64,000 nt of DNA from a virus. A program made the translations under genes and the position numbers. Numbering within the stretch: position 1 is the first letter of the stretch; each line of letters begins with the position of its first letter. The stretch covers positions 1-64,000 of the IMG/VR virus record IMGVR_UViG_3300037247_001096; one strand, given 5' to 3'. A model generated the notes under the pieces. The model was not told the origin of the DNA. It did no database searches and saw nothing but the letters and a program-made list of their open reading frames with translations. Below, one piece after another: positions 1-7,176 of the stretch.

Positions 1-7
1 GCCACTG

Positions 8-976
8 CTATCTCCCGGGCACCACTCTGGACTTGGGATGGAGTCGATACTCCACCCCCCGCTCCTGGAGGAGGTTCTCACTCTTGAGCCAGCTTTCCTG
101 AACCAGTTCACTGTACCGTGCACCCTCGTCCGCCACAACACCCTCAGCCACGGCATCGGCCACGCTGGGAATGAGCCGGGCAAGGTAGCGGGCAGCATAA
201 GAGAGGGCACGTTCTCGGATGAAAGCCTCCATGCCGGTGTCGATACTAGAGGCGCCTGTCCCTGAAGCAAGGCGGCCTTGGGTGACGGTCGCAATCGTCA
301 CTCCCACTGTATCCCCTGTGAGGCTTGAGTCGTCCTCCGTCATCTCTGCTACATTCTGAGCCCCGGGGTCGGTGAAGGTAATCTCAACCGCTGTGGGTAG
401 GGCGCCCCCTGAAGCATCCACCGACACGACGCTGGACAGCGCCTCCAGCGCGGACTTCACATCGGCAGCACTCGCATTCCAGTTGATGGCGGCTGTGGTC
501 TGGCCTCCAAAGCTCAGCGTGAAGGTGCCGCCCGTACCATCGTGGCTGACACGTTGTACCTCGTTGACGCCCGCTACGGAGGCGGTGTACTCGGTAGGCC
601 GCTGGTGCCCCACCAATTTCAGGTTGCGCCCGGCCGTAATGGTGAAGAGGTCACCATCGAAGACCAGGGCGGGTGTAGTACCTACAAGGAGGAGGCGCCA
701 CTGGTTCCGCAGGATACGCTCGTCGAACCGGCCGCCGGTCGCACTCTCCAACCATACTTCATGGATGTAGGCGAAGCTGGCCGGCACGTCGTACTCGTAG
801 GTGCTTGAGGCCAGTAGTAGGGTCTCGTCATCCAGGAGGAGAAGCCACTCCTTGCTCCGGGCGTCGTGGGACGCCGCGTTGATGAATTCTAGGAGCTGAT
901 ACGCCTGCACCCGCACCATCAGGGGGTCATGCAGGTGGTTGGCAATATCCTCTCGGATGTCGTTTACAGTACTCAC
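8..976 (-). CDS. Connector/neck-like virion protein with an inserted Ig-like domain
   Basis: This 322-residue protein starts at GTG 976 behind a GAGGT ribosome site. Residues 1-130 and 240-322 align by eye with the 206-residue product of the next gene upstream: shared LLEFIN, a Y-Y/E-Y-xxPxxFAYxHEV stretch, KLVG and D-GME-FIRER blocks. Residues about 135-234 are an extra beta-rich block absent from the paralogue. An adaptor or tail-connector role is inferred from position at the end of the virion operon; the exact structural role is not known. Stop at the left edge of the window. Confidence 0.7.
   Translation of the reverse strand: MSTVNDIREDIANHLHDPLMVRVQAYQLLEFINAASHDARSKEWLLLLDDETLLLASSTYEYDVPASFAYIHEVWLESATGGRFDERILRNQWRLLLVGTTPALVFDGDLFTITAGRNLKLVGHQRPTEYTASVAGVNEVQRVSHDGTGGTFTLSFGGQTTAAINWNASAADVKSALEALSSVVSVDASGGALPTAVEITFTDPGAQNVAEMTEDDSSLTGDTVGVTIATVTQGRLASGTGASSIDTGMEAFIRERALSYAARYLARLIPSVADAVAEGVVADEGARYSELVQESWLKSENLLQERGVEYRLHPKSRVVPGR
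275..574 (-). other. Inserted beta-rich domain inside the connector-like gene
   Basis: It encodes residues about 135-234 of the 322-residue protein. The pattern (NEVQ, GGTFTLSFGG, ASAADVKSALEAL, then a T-x-T-TQG end) is one I associate with a repeat module found in many phage and bacterial surface proteins. It is missing from the adjacent 206-residue paralogue, so it looks like a module gained after duplication. Confidence 0.6.
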
Positions 977-980
977 TATC

Positions 981-1601
981 TTACCTCAGCGGCACTGGGC
1001 GTGCGTACTCTTTAGGCTGAAAGCGCTCGGGCTGCTGCCGGAGCATGAGTTCACTGGTCTGAAGGGCCTCCTGCTCGAGCTGAGCGTACTGCTGAGCGTG
1101 TTGCCCCCCGTGCCGGGAAAGGTTCCGCGCCGCGTACATCGTGGCTCGCTCGCGGATGAAGCTCTCCATCCCAGCGTCGATGTTGTCCGTACCTTCGCTG
1201 TACTCAGAGGTGGGACGGGCCTGGCCAACCAACTTGACGGAGCGGGTATCGGTAATGGTGAAAAATTCCTCGCTGAAACGGAGCTTCGCAGCGCTACTGT
1301 TATAGACAAGGCGCCAGCGATTTAGGGGGACGAGCTCGGCCTCACCGTAAGTCCCCCCAGCATTCGCCACATAGACCTCATGGAGGTAAGCGAAGCCCGA
1401 GGGTATGGTGTAGTCGTAGGTGCCGGCGGCAAGCGTCAGGCTCTCGTCCTCTTCGAGGTCGATCACCCAACCCTCATTAGCCGCATCCCACGCTGCGGAG
1501 TTGATGAACTGAAGAAGCTGCTGCCGATTGACCAGCTGGTGGGCCGCATCCTGAAGGTGGTGCGCCAATTCAGACCGCAACTCATCAACTGTCCAGGCCA
1601 T
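981..1601 (-). CDS. Connector/neck-like virion protein (paralogue)
   Basis: This 206-residue protein starts at ATG 1601 after AGGGGGT. It is the undecorated paralogue of the 322-residue downstream protein: helical N-terminus with LLQFINSAAWDAA, central beta segment with TYDYTIPSGFAYLHEV, then a helical GMESFIRERA stretch. The pair is four bases apart and surely co-transcribed. The family looks like phage adaptor or tail-completion proteins; that function is inference from context. Confidence 0.7.
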   Translation of the reverse strand: MAWTVDELRSELAHHLQDAAHQLVNRQQLLQFINSAAWDAANEGWVIDLEEDESLTLAAGTYDYTIPSGFAYLHEVYVANAGGTYGEAELVPLNRWRLVYNSSAAKLRFSEEFFTITDTRSVKLVGQARPTSEYSEGTDNIDAGMESFIRERATMYAARNLSRHGGQHAQQYAQLEQEALQTSELMLRQQPERFQPKEYARPVPLR

Positions 1602-1610
1602 GGTGACCCC

Positions 1611-1997
1611 CTAGTAAAGGTAAACCAACCAGATGTCCACAGCAAACGTCTTAGTAGCGTCGGTGCCCGTGGCGGTCATCGTAACATTGATATAATCTAG
1701 CACATCCTCTGGGGACAGCGACACCACATCATCACCCGTGGCGGTGTAGGTCACGCTTGCAACAGGAGCGTCGGTGCCCGCCTCAGTCAGGAGCTTGTCG
1801 TAATCAATGAGCGTCTGCCCGTTGTCGGGGGACAGCTCCACGGAGAGTACGACATTCGTGGGGGTGCTGGCCTTTACAATCTGGATGTAGAGACTGACCC
1901 TCACAGGTGAGACACCCTCGAAGTCGTGGCTCGCAGCCTGTGACGTAGGCGAGTCGTCCAGCGTCACGTCCATTAGATGGCGTATTCTAATGGGCAC
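1611..1997 (-). CDS. Small beta-rich virion protein
   Basis: 128 residues, GTG start at 1997 after AGGAGGT. Alternating hydrophobic beta-type sequence with many Thr/Val and a C-terminal WLVYLY. Its composition and length resemble the 121-residue product at 20971-21336. It lies in the virion operon between unknown structural genes, so a minor virion role is likely; I do not recognise the family. Confidence 0.65.
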   Translation of the reverse strand: MPIRIRHLMDVTLDDSPTSQAASHDFEGVSPVRVSLYIQIVKASTPTNVVLSVELSPDNGQTLIDYDKLLTEAGTDAPVASVTYTATGDDVVSLSPEDVLDYINVTMTATGTDATKTFAVDIWLVYLY

Positions 1998-2007
1998 AGT
2001 TTACCTC

Positions 2008-2610
2008 CTACGTCACGCTAGGCTCAGTCGCAGCTAGCTCCTGCTCGGCCTGTCCAACAAGCTGGTCGCCCGAGCTCCCGGGCTTAGCCGCCTGCTCACG
2101 CAGGTTATCCACCAGACCCGGCGGGAAGGTCTCATCAGCGTTCATCTCACTGGCGTCAAGAAGCTTCTCACGGTTCGCCTTACGAGCTTCAAGCTCCTTA
2201 AGGGTCGCCCACCCCTTGGTCACTGGGTCGCTCGACCGACGGCAAATCTTCGAGTGCTCATCGCACCACTTGATGACCTTCGGGTCTTTCGTCACCAGGA
2301 CACCATTCGAGAACTTGGCCCACACGTCACCATCCCGGCGCACCAGGGGGACTATTCCCGACGTACTACCAGCGGGGATGGGGGCTTTGACCAACTTGCC
2401 CGCCTCTACAAGCCAGTCACTCGTAGCGTGCTCCGCCGCCGCGACAAAACCCACCAGCCCTTCCTCGATGGGGGATGCCGTCACTTCCTCTGTCTGGAGC
2501 TGTGTAGCCGCGCCTTGGCGATCCGGGAGGGCGCCTGTCACTTCACCCCGCTGTTGGGGCGTCACAACACCCGCTTCAGGGGCTCCGCTGTTGCCGTATT
2601 CGTTTACCAT
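2008..2610 (-). CDS. Virion-operon protein of unknown function
   Basis: 200 residues, ATG 2610 after GAGGAGGAGAGG. The N-terminal 60 residues are rich in Ala, Gly, Glu and Gln; a middle part (about 75-150) looks folded, with WAKFSNGVLVT and a K-W-C-D-E-H stretch; the end is helical and acidic. The gene has a long leader carrying the 2640-2689 hairpin, whose loop could pair with this gene's own ribosome site. Function unknown. Confidence 0.65.
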   Translation of the reverse strand: MVNEYGNSGAPEAGVVTPQQRGEVTGALPDRQGAATQLQTEEVTASPIEEGLVGFVAAAEHATSDWLVEAGKLVKAPIPAGSTSGIVPLVRRDGDVWAKFSNGVLVTKDPKVIKWCDEHSKICRRSSDPVTKGWATLKELEARKANREKLLDASEMNADETFPPGLVDNLREQAAKPGSSGDQLVGQAEQELAATEPSVT

Positions 2611-2639
2611 TGTTCCTCTCCTCCTCTGAAATCACTCAC

Positions 2640-2689
2640 AAGAAGCCGGTCGGCGGAGGTGCATCGAGGAGGTGACCGGCCGGCTTCTT
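2640..2689 (-). promoter_or_regulatory. Long hairpin with anti-Shine-Dalgarno loop
   Basis: A 14-bp stem (2640-2653 with 2676-2689, one G-T pair) closes a 22-nt loop. Read on the minus-strand RNA, the loop carries UCACCUCCU, as at the 3' end of 16S rRNA, and then GAUGCACCUCC, which is exactly complementary to the ribosome-site cassette GGAGGUGCAUC used by several genes of this phage. No U-tract follows, so a plain terminator is less likely. It lies 30 bases upstream of the 2008-2610 start codon. Confidence 0.55.
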
Positions 2690-2708
2690 GATGAGCACAC
2701 CTTAATTA

Positions 2709-2736
2709 GTTCTCCAGCTTAACTATGCTGGAGAAC
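2709..2736 (-). terminator. Perfect 10-bp inverted repeat over a stop codon
   Basis: GTTCTCCAGC and GCTGGAGAAC flank an 8-nt loop that contains the stop codon of the 265-residue fibre-like gene. The RNA hairpin is followed by UAAUUAAG, a weak U-tract, so it may be an inefficient terminator or a 3'-end stabiliser. Confidence 0.5.
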
Positions 2737-3516
2737 CCTGTACTCCGTGATGAACGAGTACCCCTCACCGACGGTTGAGACGGTGTTGAGGGTAAGTTCA
2801 GCGTTCAAACTGTCGCCACTCTCTAGGATTTGGCTCCCAACGAACAGGGAGTTGTAATCCTGGATGGAGGCATTCTCCAGGTTTGAGGTTGTGGAGTCTA
2901 GCGTCAAGTCGCTACGCGGACGCAAGTCCGTAATGAGCGTGGCCAGAATGTCCGCAAGCACCTGGTCACTCGGGGGGCCGCTCATGTCGGCATCACGGTC
3001 GGTCGTGATGTTGGTCAGATCGTAGTACGGAAGCGAGCCGGCGAGGATGTCGTTGATAAACGTCCCCAGAATATCGGCGATTACCGCATCCGCTGGCGGG
3101 CCGCTAATGTCGGCGTCACGGTCGGTCGTGAGATTGGTGATGGTGTAGGCCGGGAAGTTCAGGCCGTAGGTCTCCAAGTCAGACACGAGCGTTCCGAGAA
3201 CGTTAGCCAGCTCCTGGTTGGCAGCGGTGTCGGCATCGAACACGCGGTCTTCCGAAGCGTTCGTCAGTGAGAACGCCTGGACTGCTGTGGTCAGTGCCGT
3301 TCCCGTCAGCAACGAGTCTAGGAACTCAATGTCGACAGTAGCTCCGGTGCCAACTACGGCCACTTCCGCCATGTATCCAATTCGCAGTACCTCGACACGG
3401 AAGTTTGCTCCCCGAGGAATGGCCAGAAGGCCAACGTTGGGGGGCCTCTCATTGGCGTCTATGTCGCCCAAAGCCGCGACTGCCAGTTGTACTCCACTCT
3501 GTGGTTCCCAAGTCAT
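2719..3516 (-). CDS. Tail-fibre-like virion protein with repeated DRxxDAD module
   Basis: 265 residues, ATG 3516 after AAGGAGT. The N-terminal half is beta-rich. Three copies of a module follow (about residues 85-115, 125-160 and 165-197): a T-N-x-T/S-x-DR-x-x-DAD core, then a helix with V-L/I-xxILGT-L/F-I-xDL. The same module ends the 380-residue fibre protein at 62010-63152. I associate this module with C-terminal parts of phage fibre and surface proteins. Particle-surface role inferred. Confidence 0.65.
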   Translation of the reverse strand: MTWEPQSGVQLAVAALGDIDANERPPNVGLLAIPRGANFRVEVLRIGYMAEVAVVGTGATVDIEFLDSLLTGTALTTAVQAFSLTNASEDRVFDADTAANQELANVLGTLVSDLETYGLNFPAYTITNLTTDRDADISGPPADAVIADILGTFINDILAGSLPYYDLTNITTDRDADMSGPPSDQVLADILATLITDLRPRSDLTLDSTTSNLENASIQDYNSLFVGSQILESGDSLNAELTLNTVSTVGEGYSFITEYRVLQHS

Positions 3517-3588
3517 CTTCGCTACTCCTTGTTCCTATCGGTTCTACCCTTTAGGGGGGCTATTTCTGCGCCGCTCCCCGGGGGCGCC

Positions 3589-3801
3589 CTACTCGTGCGG
3601 CGGGTGGTTCCCCACCCACTCCGCAAGCGTGCTGGCTATTTCGTCTAGTAACTCTTCAAGTTCCTCCACCGTGTAGAGACCTAGGTTGTACACCCGACGT
3701 AGCTCCTGCATGGACGGTTCCTCGGGCGGTACTTGCCCCTCTGCTACAATACTGTCGGCACGGATGTAGAAGTCCAGGTGGGGGTTAACGTACCTCGGCA
3801 T
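3589..3801 (-). CDS. Small virion-operon protein
   Basis: 70 residues, ATG 3801 with GAGGA directly upstream; it overlaps the preceding gene by 17 bases, implying translational coupling. The C-terminal half is an acidic amphipathic helix (VEELEELLDEI). Not recognised. The order surface protein, 112-residue protein, this protein suggests a small structural or assembly role. Confidence 0.6.
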   Translation of the reverse strand: MPRYVNPHLDFYIRADSIVAEGQVPPEEPSMQELRRVYNLGLYTVEELEELLDEIASTLAEWVGNHPPHE

Positions 3802-4123
3802 CTTCCTCTACGTCCTCCGGGCAGAACCTCTCGTACAGATCAAGCTGGACGAGGGTGAGCCTCTTCTCGGCGTTCAGCCGGCCCAACTTCTCTGTGATGA
3901 GCTTCTGGGCCGCCCTTCCGATGTCAATCTCGACAGGCCGGTCGGCGGTGGCGTTCCACATTGCCTGGCTGCCTTCCTGTCGGATGTTCAGAGCCTCCAG
4001 CTCTTCCTCCCTAAACCCTAGCTTGCCCTGGGCATCACGCACGATGCGGAGCATCGTCACGTCACCCTCGGCGCCGGCTAGCAGGTTCAGAAGCATCATC
4101 CGCTCCACTACTTTAAACTCCAC
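3785..4123 (-). CDS. Conserved phage hypothetical protein
   Basis: 112 residues, GTG start at 4123 after the strong site GAGGAGGTG. It begins MEFKVVERMMLLNLL and continues with a helical FREEELEALNIRQEG region and a final helix with EKRLTLVQLDLYERFCPED. This pattern (EFKVVER, EEE-ALN-RQEG, ekkLT-E-L-LYE-F) is one I know from conserved uncharacterised phage proteins. Function unknown. Confidence 0.7.
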   Translation of the reverse strand: MEFKVVERMMLLNLLAGAEGDVTMLRIVRDAQGKLGFREEELEALNIRQEGSQAMWNATADRPVEIDIGRAAQKLITEKLGRLNAEKRLTLVQLDLYERFCPEDVEEDAEVR

Positions 4124-4153
4124 GATACACCTCCTCTAATGCCCCCCTACCGA

Positions 4154-5236
4154 TTACCAACTATCTGTAGTGTTTCCAGCGGTGAAAATCGGGATATAAT
4201 AGTCTACCGTATCAATCAGTATTCTAATCGCCCCGTCACTGGCCGCATTGTTGGTTGCAGGCCCAACCTTGATACCAGCCGAACCGCCAGCACGAGCAAA
4301 TCGGAAGAGGTTGGTAATCAGCCCTGTTGTAGCCCCACCAATCTGGAAAGCGTGGGTTATGGAAGTCGATGCAAGCGGGTTGATATTCACCGCACAGTCA
4401 ACGGCCCCACTGGAAAACACCTTCAGCTCAATAAGGGACGAAAGGTTCGCAGCCCCAAGCGACACACTTCCGGCACCCGACCTCTGTACCAGAATGACGG
4501 AAGCATTCTGGGCAGTCAGGGTCTTGCCGGAGGCTACGTCGATACCGAACTTGCCCGCGATAGCTGCGGACGTGATAGTCAACGTCTCGGTGACGTTCAC
4601 CCCCGCGTCGATGACATGGGCGTAGCCAATGTTCTTCGACAGCTCGCATGTCAGACCCAATCCCTGGAAGTCCAGGTTGGCCTGATGCTCAGTGGACTGG
4701 GCGAACTTCAAGAACTGCCAGGCGAACAACTTACCCGAGCCCGGGTTGGTGTCATTCACCACGTTCAAGCGAATCAGGAAGTGGTAGTCTGTGACGGAGA
4801 TGGTTACCGAACCCACACCGTCACCAAACGAGAGAATGTTGTTGGAGCTCCCAGCCGCGAAGGTCGCGGCGTTAAAGTCCAAACCCTTCCCCGTTAGGGT
4901 GCCTGTCCACTTCAGGGGAACGGTCGCCATATTGAGGCGGCTGTTGCCCACGTCGAACTCGACGTACTCTGTGGTGGAGCCCAGGAAGACCTTGAGGTCG
5001 ATGTCCGTGGTGCCGTCGCCAATGTTGAATGCGCCTGCATTGTCTGTCGCAGGCAACATCTCCAAGACGGAGCCGTCCCAACGCATCACGACATCGGCGT
5101 CATCGCCGAACTTGAGCTGCTCGTTGTCGCCGAAGATGAGGTCTACGTTCTCGACGATTTGCATGTCCTCTTCCCCGGTGCCAATTTCCGGCCCCTGGGG
5201 GAAGCGTACTTTTCCTGTAATGTAATCTCTTGACAT
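4154..5236 (-). CDS. Phage surface/fibre-like protein
   Basis: 360 residues. ATG 5236 (MSRDYITGKV) is chosen because AGGGGAAAC precedes it and an upstream in-frame start would overlap the next gene. Repeated short beta units with FGD, RWDG and IGDGTTDID motifs at residues 30-85 match a type of phage surface or decoration protein. The remainder is Gly/Ala/Ser/Thr-rich beta sequence typical of fibres. The position just after the capsid block supports a virion role; receptor binding is only a possibility. Confidence 0.65.
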   Translation of the reverse strand: MSRDYITGKVRFPQGPEIGTGEEDMQIVENVDLIFGDNEQLKFGDDADVVMRWDGSVLEMLPATDNAGAFNIGDGTTDIDLKVFLGSTTEYVEFDVGNSRLNMATVPLKWTGTLTGKGLDFNAATFAAGSSNNILSFGDGVGSVTISVTDYHFLIRLNVVNDTNPGSGKLFAWQFLKFAQSTEHQANLDFQGLGLTCELSKNIGYAHVIDAGVNVTETLTITSAAIAGKFGIDVASGKTLTAQNASVILVQRSGAGSVSLGAANLSSLIELKVFSSGAVDCAVNINPLASTSITHAFQIGGATTGLITNLFRFARAGGSAGIKVGPATNNAASDGAIRILIDTVDYYIPIFTAGNTTDSW

Positions 5237-5246
5237 GTTGTTTCCC

Positions 5247-5513
5247 CTAGATACTTGTCCACGTGTCGTTCCGCTGCTGCCACAGGGTTCCTGCGCCATC
5301 CACGGCACTGATGTAGAGCGAGCCGTCTGCGTATTTGGCGTCGGCCCCTACCTCGGTAACGATTCCGGAATTCGACGTAGCTACCCCTATGAAAAGGACT
5401 ACAGGCTCACCGACATCATTCGCACCAAGCACTACCCCTCCCACGGCCCCGACACCAGTAGGTGTGAGGCCGGGGAGGTTGGCAAGGGCTCGTCCAACTG
5501 AGGTCTGACTCAT
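5247..5513 (-). CDS. Small virion protein after the capsid gene
   Basis: 88 residues from ATG 5513; there is no good ribosome site (only AAAG), perhaps because the homing endonuclease gene was inserted directly upstream. Sequence is Gly/Val-rich and beta-type, ending SAVDGAGTLWQQRNDTWTSI. Its place right after the major capsid gene is compatible with a decoration or surface protein; not proven. Confidence 0.55.
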   Translation of the reverse strand: MSQTSVGRALANLPGLTPTGVGAVGGVVLGANDVGEPVVLFIGVATSNSGIVTEVGADAKYADGSLYISAVDGAGTLWQQRNDTWTSI

Positions 5514-5517
5514 ATCT

Positions 5518-5934
5518 TTACGCTACTTTCGCCTGCTTGAGGGCCAAGGAGTAACCCACTCTTAAGGCTCTGTCCTCAGCAGTGATCCTATCCTGGTTAC
5601 CCGTTCGCCTACGAATTTGCGCCCGGGACTCCAAGAGAATCCACGCTTCCTGCGCCTTTGTTCGGAGGTAAGGTCTTACGGCCTCAAGCATGGTGACCGC
5701 GCGGTCACCAGTCAACTGAATACCGTACACCCTACTCCAACCAAACTTCGTCTTCCTCTCCTGTAGCACCACACCCGCCATATCCGCAACCAGCTTCATA
5801 GTCGCGTAGTGCTTCATGAAGATACCGAGGTAAGGAGTGCAACGGGCCGGCCCTGTTAGATTGAGCCTAACGCAACCCTCGCCGTCAATCAAACCAGCGA
5901 GCCAGGCCCGGTCTGTCGCACTTAGGTTTCTCAC
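5518..5934 (-). CDS. LAGLIDADG homing endonuclease
   Basis: 138 residues with one LAGLIDGEG motif at about residues 10-18, followed by the alpha-beta pattern of the family (YLGIFMKHYATMKLVADMAGV, then RVYGIQLTGDRAVTMLEAVRPYL). A single motif implies that it acts as a homodimer cutting a long, near-palindromic site. GTG 5934 is preferred because GAGGGG precedes it; TTG 5949 is an alternative. It lies free-standing between the major capsid gene and the 88-residue gene, 16 bases past the capsid stop. Confidence 0.85.
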   Translation of the reverse strand: MRNLSATDRAWLAGLIDGEGCVRLNLTGPARCTPYLGIFMKHYATMKLVADMAGVVLQERKTKFGWSRVYGIQLTGDRAVTMLEAVRPYLRTKAQEAWILLESRAQIRRRTGNQDRITAEDRALRVGYSLALKQAKVA

Positions 5935-5950
5935 CGCAGAACCCCTCAAC

Positions 5951-7153
5951 TTACGCCGTCAGGCTGAAGTTGTGGATACGAGCCTCGGCCCGAGGCCCAC
6001 TATGGATGGCGGAGACATCAGCATAGAATGCTTGCTGAATCCGAGGGCCAGTCGAGCTGGGCGGGAGCTGCCGGAGCTGTGGCCGGCCAAGCGTCCCGTG
6101 GTGACCCATCCGGTGGTTCTCCCGTCGGATGAGTAGTATCTCGTCCTGAGCCACTGCGGTGTGCAGCAAGATGTCGATGACTCCGAAGTCGGTGTTCAAA
6201 CGATCAACCGTGATGCCAGCCGTCTGGCCGGTACCCGGGCCGAGTCGCTCGGCACCGCTGAAGAACGAGCTAACCTTCCTCTTCCCCCAACCGCCGACGA
6301 TGATGGTCTTAGCCAGTTTGTCGCCGCCGACTTCGTAGAAGAGGTCTTCCAGCTCGTCGTCGATGTCACTACGGGTGAGAGCGGCACCCGCAAGGTCAGT
6401 CACCTGGGCGCCGTTGGCTGCCGTCACAAAGTCCTTGACGCCCCCCAGAAGGGAGGGAACCGAGGACGAGCCGGCAAACCGGTCACCGTGTACGAACTCC
6501 TGCTCCATGAGGACGAACTGCTCGGCTACGGTGTCCGCAGCCTGCTTGTCCAGGTCGTTCCCCTGGAGACCGTACTGCTGCGTCTCGACCATGCGGAAGG
6601 TGGCCTGCACGCCGACCGAGTGTACCTGGCTGTAGTTGAAAGGCATGGTGGTCAGACTCGTGGGCCTGAAGACCCAGTTGTCGTTCTCGTGCATCGCAAA
6701 CCCAGCCACGAACACCTCATCGGTCGAAGCCCAGGAACCTTCAGTCACACGACTGGTGATGTCGCGCTGAATGGTCAAGGCGTTGACACTTGCGTGTCCC
6801 GTCACCCGCACGAACTCGTCGTCGTTCCGGTTGTACAGAATCGTACCGACCGGGAAACGGTGAGCCGCACCAGTAACTACGAGGGTAGTGGTACCCCCAG
6901 CCGCGAGGCCGCTATGCGACAGGCGGCGGTTCCACGGGTCGTCTTCCACCCACTCGATTCGAGTGTGGGTGTACTGGAACTGTTCTACTCCACCGGTGTA
7001 CTTGAGGAAATCGGTCGAGCGCTCGCTCATGTTGACCAAGAGCGGCGCTACCCAGCGGACTCGCAGCGACGTGGTACCATCGAGCAAGAACTCCGCCGGA
7101 TAACCGCTATCCGGCATACCGGCGAAGCGCATCGTTTCTACTGTTCCTGCCAT
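5951..7153 (-). CDS. Major capsid protein (SU10/DUF5309-like)
   Basis: 400 residues, ATG 7153 after TTAGGAGC. It follows the scaffold gene, has the length usual for HK97-fold shell proteins, and has the mix expected of the DUF5309 (SU10-type) family: N-terminal TEGLxx-like arm, DPWNRRLSH region, a central QxxxFVHGDRF helix, and TIIVGGWGKRKVSSFF near residue 285. It would form the icosahedral shell. Family assignment is by eye and moderately sure; identity as the shell protein rests also on position after the scaffold. Confidence 0.8.
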   Translation of the reverse strand: MAGTVETMRFAGMPDSGYPAEFLLDGTTSLRVRWVAPLLVNMSERSTDFLKYTGGVEQFQYTHTRIEWVEDDPWNRRLSHSGLAAGGTTTLVVTGAAHRFPVGTILYNRNDDEFVRVTGHASVNALTIQRDITSRVTEGSWASTDEVFVAGFAMHENDNWVFRPTSLTTMPFNYSQVHSVGVQATFRMVETQQYGLQGNDLDKQAADTVAEQFVLMEQEFVHGDRFAGSSSVPSLLGGVKDFVTAANGAQVTDLAGAALTRSDIDDELEDLFYEVGGDKLAKTIIVGGWGKRKVSSFFSGAERLGPGTGQTAGITVDRLNTDFGVIDILLHTAVAQDEILLIRRENHRMGHHGTLGRPQLRQLPPSSTGPRIQQAFYADVSAIHSGPRAEARIHNFSLTA

Positions 7154-7176
7154 TTCGCTTCGCTCCTAAGTAAAAT

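Noticed and set aside
2654-2675. Fragment of a 16S rRNA gene
   Set aside because: Only the nine-base anti-Shine-Dalgarno core matches; no other rRNA sequence is nearby.
5518-5949. LAGLIDADG as an intein or intron within the capsid gene
   Set aside because: The capsid frame closes with its own stop before it and is full length; the endonuclease has its own start and stop, so it is free-standing.
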